A stretch of DNA of 7,727 nucleotides from Deferribacteres bacterium (GCA_013152795.1 JAADFS010000052.1:8739-16465), one strand, 5' to 3'. Positions 1 through 6,450 are shown, counted from the stretch's first letter. Program-made: numbers and translations. The notes: generated by a model not told the origin, from the letters alone.

Positions 1-243
1 GAGAGGCCGTTCTTTGTCGAATCCCTGAAAAAGCAGATACCTTATTATTCCGAGCGCCACTGTGTGAAACCGGGTATTACCGGATGGGCACAGGTCAGAT
101 ATGAATACGGTGATTCCATAGAGGATGCCATGGAGAAGTTGAGATATGATCTTTACTATATAAAGTATCAGTCGATTTTCCTGGATATTCTTATTGTTCT
201 TGATACAATCAAGGTTATTCTTTTCGGACGCGGGGGGAGATAA
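1..243 (+). CDS. Undecaprenyl-phosphate sugar phosphotransferase, C-terminal end (partial)
   Basis: The frame is open from base 1 to a TAA at 241-243, giving the last 80 residues of a larger protein whose start lies outside the window. What is visible matches the C-terminus of bacterial sugar transferases of the WcaJ/EpsE type: an ERPFFV start, IPYYSERH, the highly conserved KPGITGWAQV, a YGDS-IEDAMEKL-YDLYYIK segment, a short hydrophobic stretch and a basic GRGGR tail. Family members transfer a sugar phosphate from a nucleotide sugar to undecaprenyl phosphate at the inner membrane, the first step of repeat-unit synthesis. XrtA-linked EPS loci commonly carry such a transferase directly before the export gene, as here. 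The catalytic region is not in the window, so the sugar donor cannot be judged. The next gene starts 9 nt after the stop, so the two are probably co-transcribed. Confidence 0.93.
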   Translation, partial: ERPFFVESLKKQIPYYSERHCVKPGITGWAQVRYEYGDSIEDAMEKLRYDLYYIKYQSIFLDILIVLDTIKVILFGRGGR

Positions 244-252
244 AGGAAAATT

Positions 253-1128
253 GTGAAAAGGGTTCTCTGTTTGTTTATATTTCTTGTGCTTATCGTCCTG
301 TTTTCATCCGCTCTCTCTGCAAGGGATTATGTAATAGGAGACGGCGACTCCCTGCAGATATCCGTGTGGGGAAGCCCGGAACTGAGCATTACAACCACGG
401 TCAGGCCCGACGGAAAGATATCCATTCCTGCGCTCGGCGAGATAAAGGCGTCAGGCTTGACACCCATGGAGTTGACAGCGGTGCTCAAGAAAAAGTTCAA
501 GAAGATTGTAAAGACACCCATTGTGACGGTGATTGTAACAAATATGACCAATTACCGTATATTCGTCTTCGGCAAGGGGGTGCCTGCAGGCGTGGTAACG
601 CTTAACAGAGAGACAACGCTTCTTGAATTTCTGTCACAACTGGGCCCCCTGGATAATGCAGATCTGGAGAATGCATACCTCGTAAGGAATAAGAAGAAGA
701 TAAAAAGTGACTTCTCGGCCCTGTTTGAAAAGGGCGATTTCAGCCAGGATATAGTCCTGGAGCCCGGCGACATGCTGTTTATTCCGGACAACTTTGATAA
801 AAGGATAAGCATTGTCGGCGCTGTCGCCAATCCTACCACTGTTCCTTACAGGGAAGGGCTTACCATCCTCGATGTCCTCCTGTCCGCCGGTGGGTTTACG
901 GAATTCGCAAAGAAAAATGACGTGATCGTGCTGAGAAAGAAAGCGGGCAGCAGGAAGAAAGACTTAGCCGGTGATATACTGGGTTCCAGCCCTGCGTTGA
1001 TATTAAGCAAGAGCTCCGGGCGGATAAAGATACACGTAAAGGCAAAAGACCTGATGAAGGGAGACATGAGTAAAAATATCCAGATGAAACCGGGGGATGT
1101 CGTTGTTGTAAAGGAGAGTTTGTTTTAG
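253..1128 (+). CDS. Periplasmic/outer-membrane polysaccharide export protein (Wza/KpsD-like, SLBB)
   Basis: This 291-residue protein probably helps form the channel that passes EPS across the periplasm and outer membrane. Residues 1-23 look like a Sec signal peptide (basic KR, a long hydrophobic core, likely cut after ALSA). Residues about 25-97 form a polysaccharide-export domain (YVIGDGDSLQISVWG, then RPDGKISIPALGEI and the L-T-P-M-E-L helix). Two SLBB-like units follow, near residues 100-170 (YRIFVFGKGVPAGVV) and 184-290 (ISIVGAVANPTTVPY, DVLLSAGGFTEFAKK), and the protein ends with a KPGDVVVVKES strand. The start is GTG, with AAAGG at 242-246 six bases upstream; no better ATG is visible. 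The only early Cys (residue 6) precedes the hydrophobic core, so there is no lipobox. The classical Wza is a lipoprotein, so this one may be soluble or anchored through a partner. Its place between transferase and chain-length genes is typical. Confidence 0.93.
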   Translation: MKRVLCLFIFLVLIVLFSSALSARDYVIGDGDSLQISVWGSPELSITTTVRPDGKISIPALGEIKASGLTPMELTAVLKKKFKKIVKTPIVTVIVTNMTNYRIFVFGKGVPAGVVTLNRETTLLEFLSQLGPLDNADLENAYLVRNKKKIKSDFSALFEKGDFSQDIVLEPGDMLFIPDNFDKRISIVGAVANPTTVPYREGLTILDVLLSAGGFTEFAKKNDVIVLRKKAGSRKKDLAGDILGSSPALILSKSSGRIKIHVKAKDLMKGDMSKNIQMKPGDVVVVKESLF

Positions 1129-1179
1129 TTTAATGTATAGAGGAATTTTCATATCAAAATCCATGGAGAAGGACGAAAG

Positions 1180-2733
1180 ATGACGGATAATACGGCACAG
1201 ATGGATATAAGGAAATTCCTGAGGATTATTATCAGGCGGCAATATCTGTTTATTGCCGTATCACTGACAGTCCTGTCCGTTATAGTGTGGGGCAGTTTTC
1301 TTATCCCCGAGAAATATGAGGCAAAAAGCACGGTTTTTATAGAGCAGAGCGCCATCAAAAAGCTTATTCAGGGCAGCAGGATGAGGCCACGGGAGGGAGA
1401 CAGCTTGCGGGGGCTGAAATACACCATGCTCAGCAGGGAGGTTCTTCTTAAGGTGATCAGGGCGATGGACCTTGATGCAGAGGCCAAGAATGAATTGGAA
1501 CTGGAGTCGATGATTGATAAGCTTGCCGCTAATACCAAGATAACGGAGAGTGCCAGGGAGAATCTTTTTTCAGTTTCCTACAGGGGCAGGGATCCGGCGA
1601 TGGTCCAGGAATATGTCAACACACTGGTAAGCAAGTATATTGAAACGATCTCTAATTTAAAGAAGGAGAATGCATATGGTGCAAGCAGGTTTTTATCCGA
1701 CCAGATCGCCTATTACAAAAAGAAAATAGCAGCCATAGAGGAGAAACTCGCCAATTTCAGGCGGGAAGAAGGCGTGTATCTGGCGGTTGATGAAAGAAGC
1801 CTTGTAGCATCCATGAAGAGTTACAAGGATCAGATAGAGGATGTTGAGATGGAGATAAGGAGGCTTAAGGCAAAGAGGAAAAAGATAAAAGAGCAGATAT
1901 CCGGCGAGTCGCCTTTCACACTGGCAATGATTGAAGGCGGCGGCGGGAATTCACTCCCGGCGCGACTGAAAATGCTGGAGCAAAGGCTGCAGATTTTAAT
2001 GACAAAATATACTGAAAACTATCCCGATGTAATAAAGACAAAAATGGAAATCGAGGCATTGAAGAAACAGCTAAAGGCCGGGGCTGCCGACACGGGGGGT
2101 AAAGACAGGTCGGGTGGAGATACGAGCCCGGGCATGAGCATGATGAATCCCATATACCAGCAGTTGAAAGAGGAACTGCTGAGCACTGAGTCGGAGATAG
2201 ATTCCCTTGAGGCAAAGAAAGAGAGCCTGGCCAACCGGATAAAAAGGGCGGAGGACGAGCTTAAGAATATTCCGGGCAATAAAAAGATACTGACCAACCT
2301 TGAAAGGGAGAGGGATACCTATCAAAGGTTATATGACCAGATGCTTGCCAAGCTCGGTGAGGCTGAGGTCAATGAGCAGGTTGAGGCCCAGAATAAGGGG
2401 GAGATCTACAAGATTATAGAGCGCGCGGTGCTGCCGGTAAAACCGGTCAGTCCCGACAGACTGAAGCTGATTTTTCTGGGAATAGCAGCAGGAATAGCAG
2501 CAGGTGCCGGAGTGGTGTTCCTGATGGAGAAAAACGATTCATCCATAAGGGATATTGATACCCTGAAGTCTGTAGTGGGGATGAAAGTGCTGGCGGTTAT
2601 ACCTGAGATTGTTACGGAAAAGGATATCAGGAGGAAAAAGAGAATAAATATAGCTGTTTATACATTTTCGGTATTTTATCTTCTTATTATCGGCGGTGTC
2701 CTGGTGAGGGAGGCCGTAAACAGGTTTTTTTAA
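1180..2733 (+). CDS. Polysaccharide chain-length determinant, Wzz/GNVR family, XrtA-locus type
   Basis: This 517-residue inner-membrane protein should set EPS chain length and act as membrane partner of the tyrosine kinase encoded next. It has an N-terminal Wzz-type cytoplasmic start, a membrane segment at about residues 22-42, and a large periplasmic part with long heptad-like helices (about 160-235 and 324-395). A GNVR-like segment (RERDTYQRLYDQML) lies near 375-400. The Pro-rich PVKPVSPDR (419-427) leads into a second membrane segment at about 428-449, and a third hydrophobic stretch lies at about 490-509. No Walker motifs are present: unlike Wzc, kinase and chain-length parts are separate proteins. 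This matches the long chain-length subfamily described from PEP-CTERM loci. The ATG has a good ribosome site (AAGGA at 1169-1173). The gap to the export gene is 51 nt. The TAA stop is shared with the start of repeat copy A. Confidence 0.93.
   Translation: MTDNTAQMDIRKFLRIIIRRQYLFIAVSLTVLSVIVWGSFLIPEKYEAKSTVFIEQSAIKKLIQGSRMRPREGDSLRGLKYTMLSREVLLKVIRAMDLDAEAKNELELESMIDKLAANTKITESARENLFSVSYRGRDPAMVQEYVNTLVSKYIETISNLKKENAYGASRFLSDQIAYYKKKIAAIEEKLANFRREEGVYLAVDERSLVASMKSYKDQIEDVEMEIRRLKAKRKKIKEQISGESPFTLAMIEGGGGNSLPARLKMLEQRLQILMTKYTENYPDVIKTKMEIEALKKQLKAGAADTGGKDRSGGDTSPGMSMMNPIYQQLKEELLSTESEIDSLEAKKESLANRIKRAEDELKNIPGNKKILTNLERERDTYQRLYDQMLAKLGEAEVNEQVEAQNKGEIYKIIERAVLPVKPVSPDRLKLIFLGIAAGIAAGAGVVFLMEKNDSSIRDIDTLKSVVGMKVLAVIPEIVTEKDIRRKKRINIAVYTFSVFYLLIIGGVLVREAVNRFF
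2479..2502 (+). repeat. 12-bp perfect tandem repeat inside the chain-length gene
   Basis: The 12-mer GGAATAGCAGCA occurs twice back to back. It is in frame and encodes the repeated residues G-I-A-A within the second membrane segment (about residues 434-441). It looks like an in-frame duplication that lengthened or re-registered the transmembrane helix; simple codon preference could also give it. Confidence 0.8.
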
Positions 2734-2901
2734 CTCCCCCGGCCCCTCTTAACTTAAGAGGGGAGTTAAACATCTTAAAGGGAGGTTGGGAGGGGTTTCT
2801 TTATAAATATGCTGTGCAACGTATTTCCTGAAGGTATCGCAGAGAAGGCTTTTCCGGCAGGCTCTCGCACCCGTCGGAGGTATTTCAATGCCACCGTAAG
2901 G
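2732..2901. repeat. Composite intergenic repeat, copy A
   Basis: This element nearly fills the gap between chain-length and kinase genes and aligns with copy B at 6254 onward. It has three parts. The first is a GC-rich inverted repeat (2732-2767). The second is a G-rich arm, GGAGGTTGGGAGGGGTT, at 2781-2797, whose left partner seen in copy B is missing. The third is a right-hand module from about 2800, with blocks ATATGCTGTGC, AAGGTATCGCAGA (from 2831), CTTTTCCGGC and ATGCCACCGTAAGG (2888-2901). The 2831-2852 block differs from copies B and C at 3 of 22 positions, and the last block matches copy C at 13 of 14. CGGAGG (2875-2880) and CCACCG (2891-2896) could form a small hairpin with one mismatch. 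The element provides the upstream gene's stop codon and ends 14 nt before the kinase ATG. No transposase is present; it resembles a non-autonomous palindromic element. Confidence 0.85.
2743..2763. repeat. Near-perfect GC-rich palindrome in copy A
   Basis: The arm CCCCTCTTAA (2743-2752) is followed by one base (C) and its exact complement TTAAGAGGGG (2754-2763). A second left arm, AACTCCCC at 2732-2739, is complementary to GGGGAGTT at 2760-2767, so two overlapping pairings compete for the same right-hand bases. No T-tract follows, so it does not look like a standard intrinsic terminator, although it could slow transcription or protect mRNA ends. Confidence 0.85.
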
Positions 2902-2902
2902 A

Positions 2903-2907
2903 AAAGG
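2903..2907 (+). promoter_or_regulatory. Ribosome binding site of the kinase gene, adjoining repeat copy A
   Basis: AAAGG lies 8 nt before the ATG at 2916; a second weak site, AGG (2909-2911), is closer. Both lie immediately right of the conserved end of repeat copy A, and the repeat's own AAGGA (2898-2902) is only a few bases further upstream. The translation start region therefore adjoins the repeat. Confidence 0.5.
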
Positions 2908-2915
2908 CAGGAAAA

Positions 2916-3716
2916 ATGAGCAGAATCGAAAAGGCATTAGAAAAGGCGGTCAGGCTGAGGGAATCCGACAGAGGGGATGAAAGCCTGAAGCCGGATATTT
3001 CCAGAAGTGCCGAGGCAAGAATCAACAATAATTATATTGTAACGGTAACGCGGCCGGAGTCTCCGGCTGCCGAGGAATACAGGAGACTCAAATCAATGCT
3101 GATCAAAGAGACAAAAAGTGATTTTTTGAACGCGGTCATGGTTACAAGCTCTCTCAACGGTGAAGGAAAAACACTTACTGCGGTTAATCTTGCGGTTACA
3201 CTATCGCAGGAGATAGACCATTCGACCCTTCTTATTGATGCGGATTTCAGGAATCCCATGACCCATGAATATCTCGGTATAGAATATGAAAACGGCCTTT
3301 CCGATTATCTGACCGGTGGAATTGATATATCCGACGTTCTGATAAAAACAGGCATCGGCAACATGGTGCTTCTTCCTGCGGGAAGCGCGGTAAAAAATCC
3401 CGTGGAGCTGCTTTCCTCCAAAAAGATGAAGGCACTTATTAAAGAGCTCAAACAACGCTACATGGACAGGTATATTATTATCGACACTCCTCCGGTCCTG
3501 TCCTGCACTGAGGCAATTGCAATGGGTTCATTTGTGGACGGTGTCATTTTTGTTGTCAAGGAGGGCCGGACCGGGATAAAAACAGTTGAGGATGCCTTAA
3601 ACATGATGGAGGGATTCAATATTCTGGGAGTTGTATTCAACAGCGCAAGCATTTCAGACCTTGACGGCGATTATTCATACTACTATTACAAATACAAGAA
3701 GAAGGGAAAAGAGTGA
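2916..3716 (+). CDS. Tyrosine-protein autokinase, CpsD/CapB (BY-kinase) family, XrtA-locus type
   Basis: This 266-residue cytoplasmic P-loop kinase should autophosphorylate on C-terminal tyrosines and so control EPS polymerisation together with the chain-length protein. Visible motifs are Walker A (SSLNGEGKT, Lys 85), Walker A' (LLIDADFRNP, Asp 108 and Asp 110), Walker B (IIIDTPP, Asp 190) and a C-terminal tyrosine cluster, YSYYYYKY (Tyr 253, 255-258, 260), followed by lysines. The N-terminal MSRIEKALEKA helix is typical of XrtA-locus kinases; the EEYRRLKSML segment (about residues 53-62) is a feature of BY-kinases. All catalytic motifs are present, so it is probably active. It has no membrane segment and so needs the separate chain-length protein as activator. 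The 3' end overlaps the barrel gene by 4 nt, implying translational coupling. The upstream repeat separates it from the first part of the operon, so it may be expressed at a different level. Confidence 0.94.
   Translation: MSRIEKALEKAVRLRESDRGDESLKPDISRSAEARINNNYIVTVTRPESPAAEEYRRLKSMLIKETKSDFLNAVMVTSSLNGEGKTLTAVNLAVTLSQEIDHSTLLIDADFRNPMTHEYLGIEYENGLSDYLTGGIDISDVLIKTGIGNMVLLPAGSAVKNPVELLSSKKMKALIKELKQRYMDRYIIIDTPPVLSCTEAIAMGSFVDGVIFVVKEGRTGIKTVEDALNMMEGFNILGVVFNSASISDLDGDYSYYYYKYKKKGKE
3702..3706 (+). promoter_or_regulatory. Ribosome binding site deciding the GTG start of the barrel gene
   Basis: AAGGG, inside the last codons of the kinase gene, lies 6 nt before GTG at 3713. The GTG overlaps the kinase TGA (GTGA, 3713-3716), giving stop-start coupling. 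A GTG start here gives a complete signal peptide, which supports it over any downstream ATG. Confidence 0.7.
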
Positions 3717-4996
3717 AAAGATTTACCTGTCTCCACGTCCTCACGGCGATTCTGATGCTGACTTCATCGATTTCATTTGCAGAAACTACCGTAACTCCGG
3801 AACTTACCGTGAAGGAAGAATATAACGACAATATATTCCTGGACAGTTACGGTGAAGAAGAGGATTTCATAACCATTGTCTCTCCCGGCATTGTGCTTGA
3901 ATATGCTCCTGCTGCATCGCTTAAGCTTGCGCTTGATTACAGGCTTGATTACAGGTTCCACAGCCGCCACAGCGAGCTTGACCGCACGGCCATTAAAGAT
4001 ACACAGGAGGTCAGATTTAATGCACGAGCCGGACCTTTCAGGCGGTTTTTCATTGATGTTTCCGACAACTACAGGAGGGTTCCGGTGGATATCAGAAGGC
4101 CTTTTGCTGAAGGGAATGTATCTGAAAACATGACAGCCACCAATGTATTTGAGATTTCACCTCATGGGGAATATCCGCTGACGCCGACCCTGCTGTCGCG
4201 TTTCGGTTATACCTATACCAGCACATGGTACGACGCTGAAGAGGGAAATGATTCCGACAGCCACACGGCTTTTGCTTCGCTGAACAAACGGTTTCCGTTC
4301 AGGCTCAATGTATCGGTCAACTACAGATTTCTTGCCCACCGCCCTGAACTGACCGGCAGGTATGACAGCCACCGGGGATCCGTGGCAGCGGATTACAGGG
4401 TGGGCCCGCACTGGACGGTACGGGGCGAGGCAGGAAAGACTTATATTGATTTTTCCGGTGCATCCGATGAAGAGACCGACTTCTGGAGCGCGGGTTCCGA
4501 ATACAGGCTGGATATACTCGGCGGCTCTGTACTGAGCGCCGCCTACAGCAATTCCCTGTTGCAGCCGGGCAGTGAATCGCTCCAGTCCGGCGGCGGCATT
4601 GAAAGTTCCATAACACGGGGGGCGACTGAAAGGCAGAGGGCTGATCTGAGTCTGAGTGCAGGAGAACCGTTTGAAATGACTGTTAATCCCTATTACATTA
4701 AGGACAGGGAATTAAAGAGCGGCATGGAAGACAGGATCAGAGGGATCGCGGTTGACATCAAAAAATCATTATCTACTGCCATATCGGCGGCAGTGCATGG
4801 ATTATGGGAAAAACAAAGGTTTTTGCCTGAAGATGACAATGTATACAGATACAGCCTTAGAGGCGGCTTTGACTATAAACCGGGCCGGAACATAACAGCA
4901 GGCATTGAATACATTTATAACTACAGGGATTCAGATACGGGTACCGGAGATTTCCATAATAACATTGTCCGGGTACAGGCAAAACTGGTCTTTTAG
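3713..4996 (+). CDS. Outer-membrane beta-barrel protein, XrtA/PEP-CTERM EPS-locus type
   Basis: This 427-residue protein has a Sec signal peptide (KR at 2-3, hydrophobic core, likely cut after SFA at residue 23). The mature start, TPELTVKEEYNDNIFL, is typical of a barrel family found in XrtA-linked EPS clusters. The rest is a run of alternating polar and hydrophobic strands rich in Tyr, Arg and Asp (LDYRLDYRFHS, RFGYTYTSTWYD, VNYRFLAHR, IEYIYNYRDSD). It ends in VRVQAKLVF, whose terminal Phe suits the outer-membrane insertion signal read by BamA. No enzymatic motif is visible. The likely role is an outer-membrane secretion pore or an assembly partner of the export protein, inferred from fold and neighbours; the exact function is not established. 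It overlaps the kinase gene by 4 nt and ends 10 nt before the ATPase start. Confidence 0.88.
   Translation: MKRFTCLHVLTAILMLTSSISFAETTVTPELTVKEEYNDNIFLDSYGEEEDFITIVSPGIVLEYAPAASLKLALDYRLDYRFHSRHSELDRTAIKDTQEVRFNARAGPFRRFFIDVSDNYRRVPVDIRRPFAEGNVSENMTATNVFEISPHGEYPLTPTLLSRFGYTYTSTWYDAEEGNDSDSHTAFASLNKRFPFRLNVSVNYRFLAHRPELTGRYDSHRGSVAADYRVGPHWTVRGEAGKTYIDFSGASDEETDFWSAGSEYRLDILGGSVLSAAYSNSLLQPGSESLQSGGGIESSITRGATERQRADLSLSAGEPFEMTVNPYYIKDRELKSGMEDRIRGIAVDIKKSLSTAISAAVHGLWEKQRFLPEDDNVYRYSLRGGFDYKPGRNITAGIEYIYNYRDSDTGTGDFHNNIVRVQAKLVF
3931..3954 (+). repeat. 12-bp perfect tandem repeat inside the barrel gene
   Basis: GCTTGATTACAG occurs twice in direct succession. It duplicates the in-frame residues L-D-Y-R (LDYRLDYR) in a predicted beta-strand near residues 74-81. 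It is the same size as the duplication in the chain-length gene and also keeps frame. Confidence 0.85.
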
Positions 4997-5006
4997 GCTC
5001 TCGACA

Positions 5007-6041
5007 ATGTATAAAATACATTTTTCTTTCAAAGACAAACCGTTTGAGTTGGTGCCCAATCCGGATTTTCTATACAGGAGCGGCACCCACAAAAAGGCGA
5101 TAACCTATCTTGATTATGGTATAAAGTGCAGGATAGGCTTTATACTCCTGACCGGTGAGATCGGTTCAGGCAAGACCACGATTGTACGCAACCTCATTAA
5201 AAACCTTGACGGTACGGTCAAACTTTCAAAAATCAGCAACACAAAGCTTTCATCGGAACAACTGTTATCCATGGTCAATGAGGATTTCGGCCTGGATGTG
5301 GAAGGTAAAAGCAAGAGGAGGCTGTTGAGCGATCTGAACGAGTTTCTGATTCAACAGTATGCGGAGAAATTCCAGCCCGTTCTGCTGATTGACGAGGCAC
5401 AGAATCTGTCACCTGATCTGCTGGAGGAGATCAGGCTGCTTTCCAACCTTGAGACGGACAAGGCGAAACTCCTGCAGATCATACTGGTGGGGCAGCCGGA
5501 GCTTAAAAAGACCCTCATGCTTCCCGAGATGATGCAGTTACGCCAGCGAATCAGTATAAATTATCATATTGTTCCATTGAGTATTGAAGAGACGGCAGGG
5601 TATATCAAACATCGCCTCACCGTTGCAGGCAATCCTGATGCAATCAGGATTCAGGATGATATGCTGGAGCTTATTTACCGGTTCAGCAGGGGGATACCGA
5701 GGCTTATAAATATCCTGTGTGACTTCGCACTACTTATAGCATATTCCGAAGATAAAAACGAGGTAACCACTGATATTGTCAGAGAGGTGGTAAACGATCT
5801 CAAGACATATGATTACTGGGATGACACAAAAGAGGGCATTGTTTCGACAGACACCGTCACCGGGAATAACGCTGATTCATTAAAGAGCGGAGATAATATG
5901 TCGTTAAGATATATAACACTCGAAAAAAAAATCGAAAACAATTTCAGGGAGATTATGTCCCTCAGCGCGAAAATCAGTGCATTAGAAGAAAAACTCGACA
6001 GGATTATATCAGGGCGGTTTGACAACCGCTTCAACAGGTAA
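5007..6041 (+). CDS. ExeA/GspA-like AAA ATPase, XrtA/PEP-CTERM EPS-locus type
   Basis: This 344-residue protein begins MYKIHFSFKDKPFELVPNP followed by DFLYRS, the usual N-terminus of this family. An in-frame ATG at 4905 was rejected because it would overlap the barrel gene by about 90 bases and add non-family residues. Walker A is TGEIGSGKTT (Lys 56) and Walker B is VLLIDEAQ (Asp 129, Glu 130). GQPELKKTL and LRQRIS follow, with the ExeA-like RGIPRLINILCDFALLIAYSE region near 230-250. After a polar linker, the last 45 or so residues form a probable coiled coil (LEKKIENNF to ISALEEKLDRII). Family members sit beside the tyrosine kinase and barrel genes in EPS clusters and are thought to power or regulate export, but the substrate is unknown. 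No membrane segment is seen. The ribosome site is weak, so translation may depend on coupling with the barrel gene 10 nt upstream. Confidence 0.92.
   Translation: MYKIHFSFKDKPFELVPNPDFLYRSGTHKKAITYLDYGIKCRIGFILLTGEIGSGKTTIVRNLIKNLDGTVKLSKISNTKLSSEQLLSMVNEDFGLDVEGKSKRRLLSDLNEFLIQQYAEKFQPVLLIDEAQNLSPDLLEEIRLLSNLETDKAKLLQIILVGQPELKKTLMLPEMMQLRQRISINYHIVPLSIEETAGYIKHRLTVAGNPDAIRIQDDMLELIYRFSRGIPRLINILCDFALLIAYSEDKNEVTTDIVREVVNDLKTYDYWDDTKEGIVSTDTVTGNNADSLKSGDNMSLRYITLEKKIENNFREIMSLSAKISALEEKLDRIISGRFDNRFNR
6014..6029 (+). other. Small hairpin at the 3' end of the ATPase gene
   Basis: GCGGTT (6014-6019) and AACCGC (6024-6029) are perfect complements around a 4-base loop, just before the ATPase stop at 6039-6041. 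Two G-T pairs could extend the stem. The bases after it (TTCAACAGG) are not a T-run, so it is at best a weak terminator or an mRNA 3'-end structure. Confidence 0.35.
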
Positions 6042-6253
6042 GAGGTCAGGCACCATCTGAACCATTTTAAAGAATCAGGCTGGCGACTGACCTGTTGTCT
6101 GTTGAAAATTAATACGGTTGTAGAGTTAAAGCAAGCGGAAGATTCATAATATCTGGATAGTGTCATTTGTGAGGTCATGTTATGTGACTGAGACGGCGGA
6201 GCATTGCATAAAGCCGCAGCAGGCTGTCCTGTCTGTTTACCTTGGGTTTGAAT
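6042..6253. other. Non-coding gap with no recognised gene
   Basis: About 210 bases follow the ATPase stop with no frame that carries a start, a ribosome site and protein-like composition. The only structure noted is a loose inverted pair, AGGTCAG (6043-6049) and CTGACCT (6087-6093), which can be drawn out with CAACAGGT (6032-6039) and ACCTGTTG (6090-6097). There is no T-tract. I see no tRNA, no recognisable riboswitch and no remnant of a known gene. Confidence 0.6.
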
Positions 6254-6266
6254 AACTCCCCCCCCG

Positions 6267-6287
6267 CCCCTCTTAACCTAAGAGGGG
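6267..6287. repeat. First palindrome of copy B
   Basis: CCCCTCTTA (6267-6275) and TAAGAGGGG (6279-6287) are perfect complements around ACC. As in copy A, an outer AACTCCCC (6254-6261) can instead pair with GGGGAGTT (6284-6291). Compared with copy A one centre base differs (CCTAAG versus CTTAAG). Confidence 0.85.
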
Positions 6288-6292
6288 AGTTG

Positions 6293-6331
6293 AACCCCTC
6301 CCCTTAAGATAAGGGGAGGTTGGGAGGGGTT
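6293..6331. repeat. Second palindrome of copy B, with two competing stems
   Basis: CCTCCCCTT (6297-6305) is complementary to AAGGGGAGG (6311-6319) around a 5-base loop. AACCCCTCC (6293-6301) is also fully complementary to GGAGGGGTT (6323-6331). The left arms overlap, so only one 9-bp stem can be complete at a time. Copy A keeps only the right-hand half. Confidence 0.8.
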
Positions 6332-6409
6332 ACTTTCAATATGCCGTGCGGGATATTCCGTGAAGGAATCGCAGATAAAGCTTTTCCGGATAAAATTGAA
6401 TTTCCATTA

Positions 6410-6418
6410 TGGTAAAAT
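6410..6418 (+). promoter_or_regulatory. Possible extended -10 promoter of the Uma2 gene
   Basis: TGGTAAAAT fits an extended -10 element (TG, one base, then TAAAAT). It would place transcription start near 6425, about 26 nt before the Uma2 ATG. No convincing -35 is found 16-18 bases upstream; TTGAAT at 6396 is too close. It is the best promoter-like string in the gap, but short AT-rich matches arise often by chance. Confidence 0.3.
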
Positions 6419-6450
6419 GATATTTAAAAAAGAGAGCGTGGAGAGCAGTC

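Larger units (their letters stand above)
6254..6417. repeat. Composite intergenic repeat, copy B
   Basis: This copy is the fullest at its left side. It has a first inverted repeat (6254-6291), a second inverted repeat (6293-6331), then the right-hand module starting CAATATGCCGTGC (6338-6350). The module continues with GTGAAGGAATCGCAGA and CTTTTCCGG to about 6389. Bases 6363-6384 are identical to copy C (7008-7029) over 22 nt. Right of 6389 the similarity to A and C fades: ATTTCCATTATGG (6400-6412) may be a decayed version of the ATTTCAATGCCACCG block. The right boundary is therefore uncertain. The element lies directly upstream of the Uma2 gene and ends near its possible promoter. Confidence 0.83.

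Noticed and set aside
2743..2763. Palindrome behind the chain-length gene as an intrinsic terminator
   Set aside because: The stem is strong, but the following bases (AGTTAAAC) are not a T-run. The same structure recurs in copy B well away from the end of a gene, so it is better explained as part of the repeat.
4905..5006. Upstream in-frame ATG that would extend the ATPase by 34 residues
   Set aside because: It lies inside the barrel gene in another frame, and the extension does not look like the family. The start at 5007 gives the characteristic MYKIHFSFKDKPFEL beginning.
6032..6097. Loose inverted repeat after the ATPase (CAACAGGT / ACCTGTTG and AGGTCAG / CTGACCT) as a terminator
   Set aside because: Short alternative arms, a loop of about 40-50 bases and no T-tract make it unconvincing.
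5813..6178. Minus-strand 121-codon open frame
   Set aside because: It mostly mirrors the ATPase C-terminus, shows low-complexity Ser/Leu composition, no ribosome site and no recognisable motif.
6396..6418. TTGAAT plus TAAAAT as a standard -35/-10 promoter for the Uma2 gene
   Set aside because: The spacer is only 11 bases, too short for a sigma-70 type promoter. Only the extended -10 reading was kept, at low confidence.
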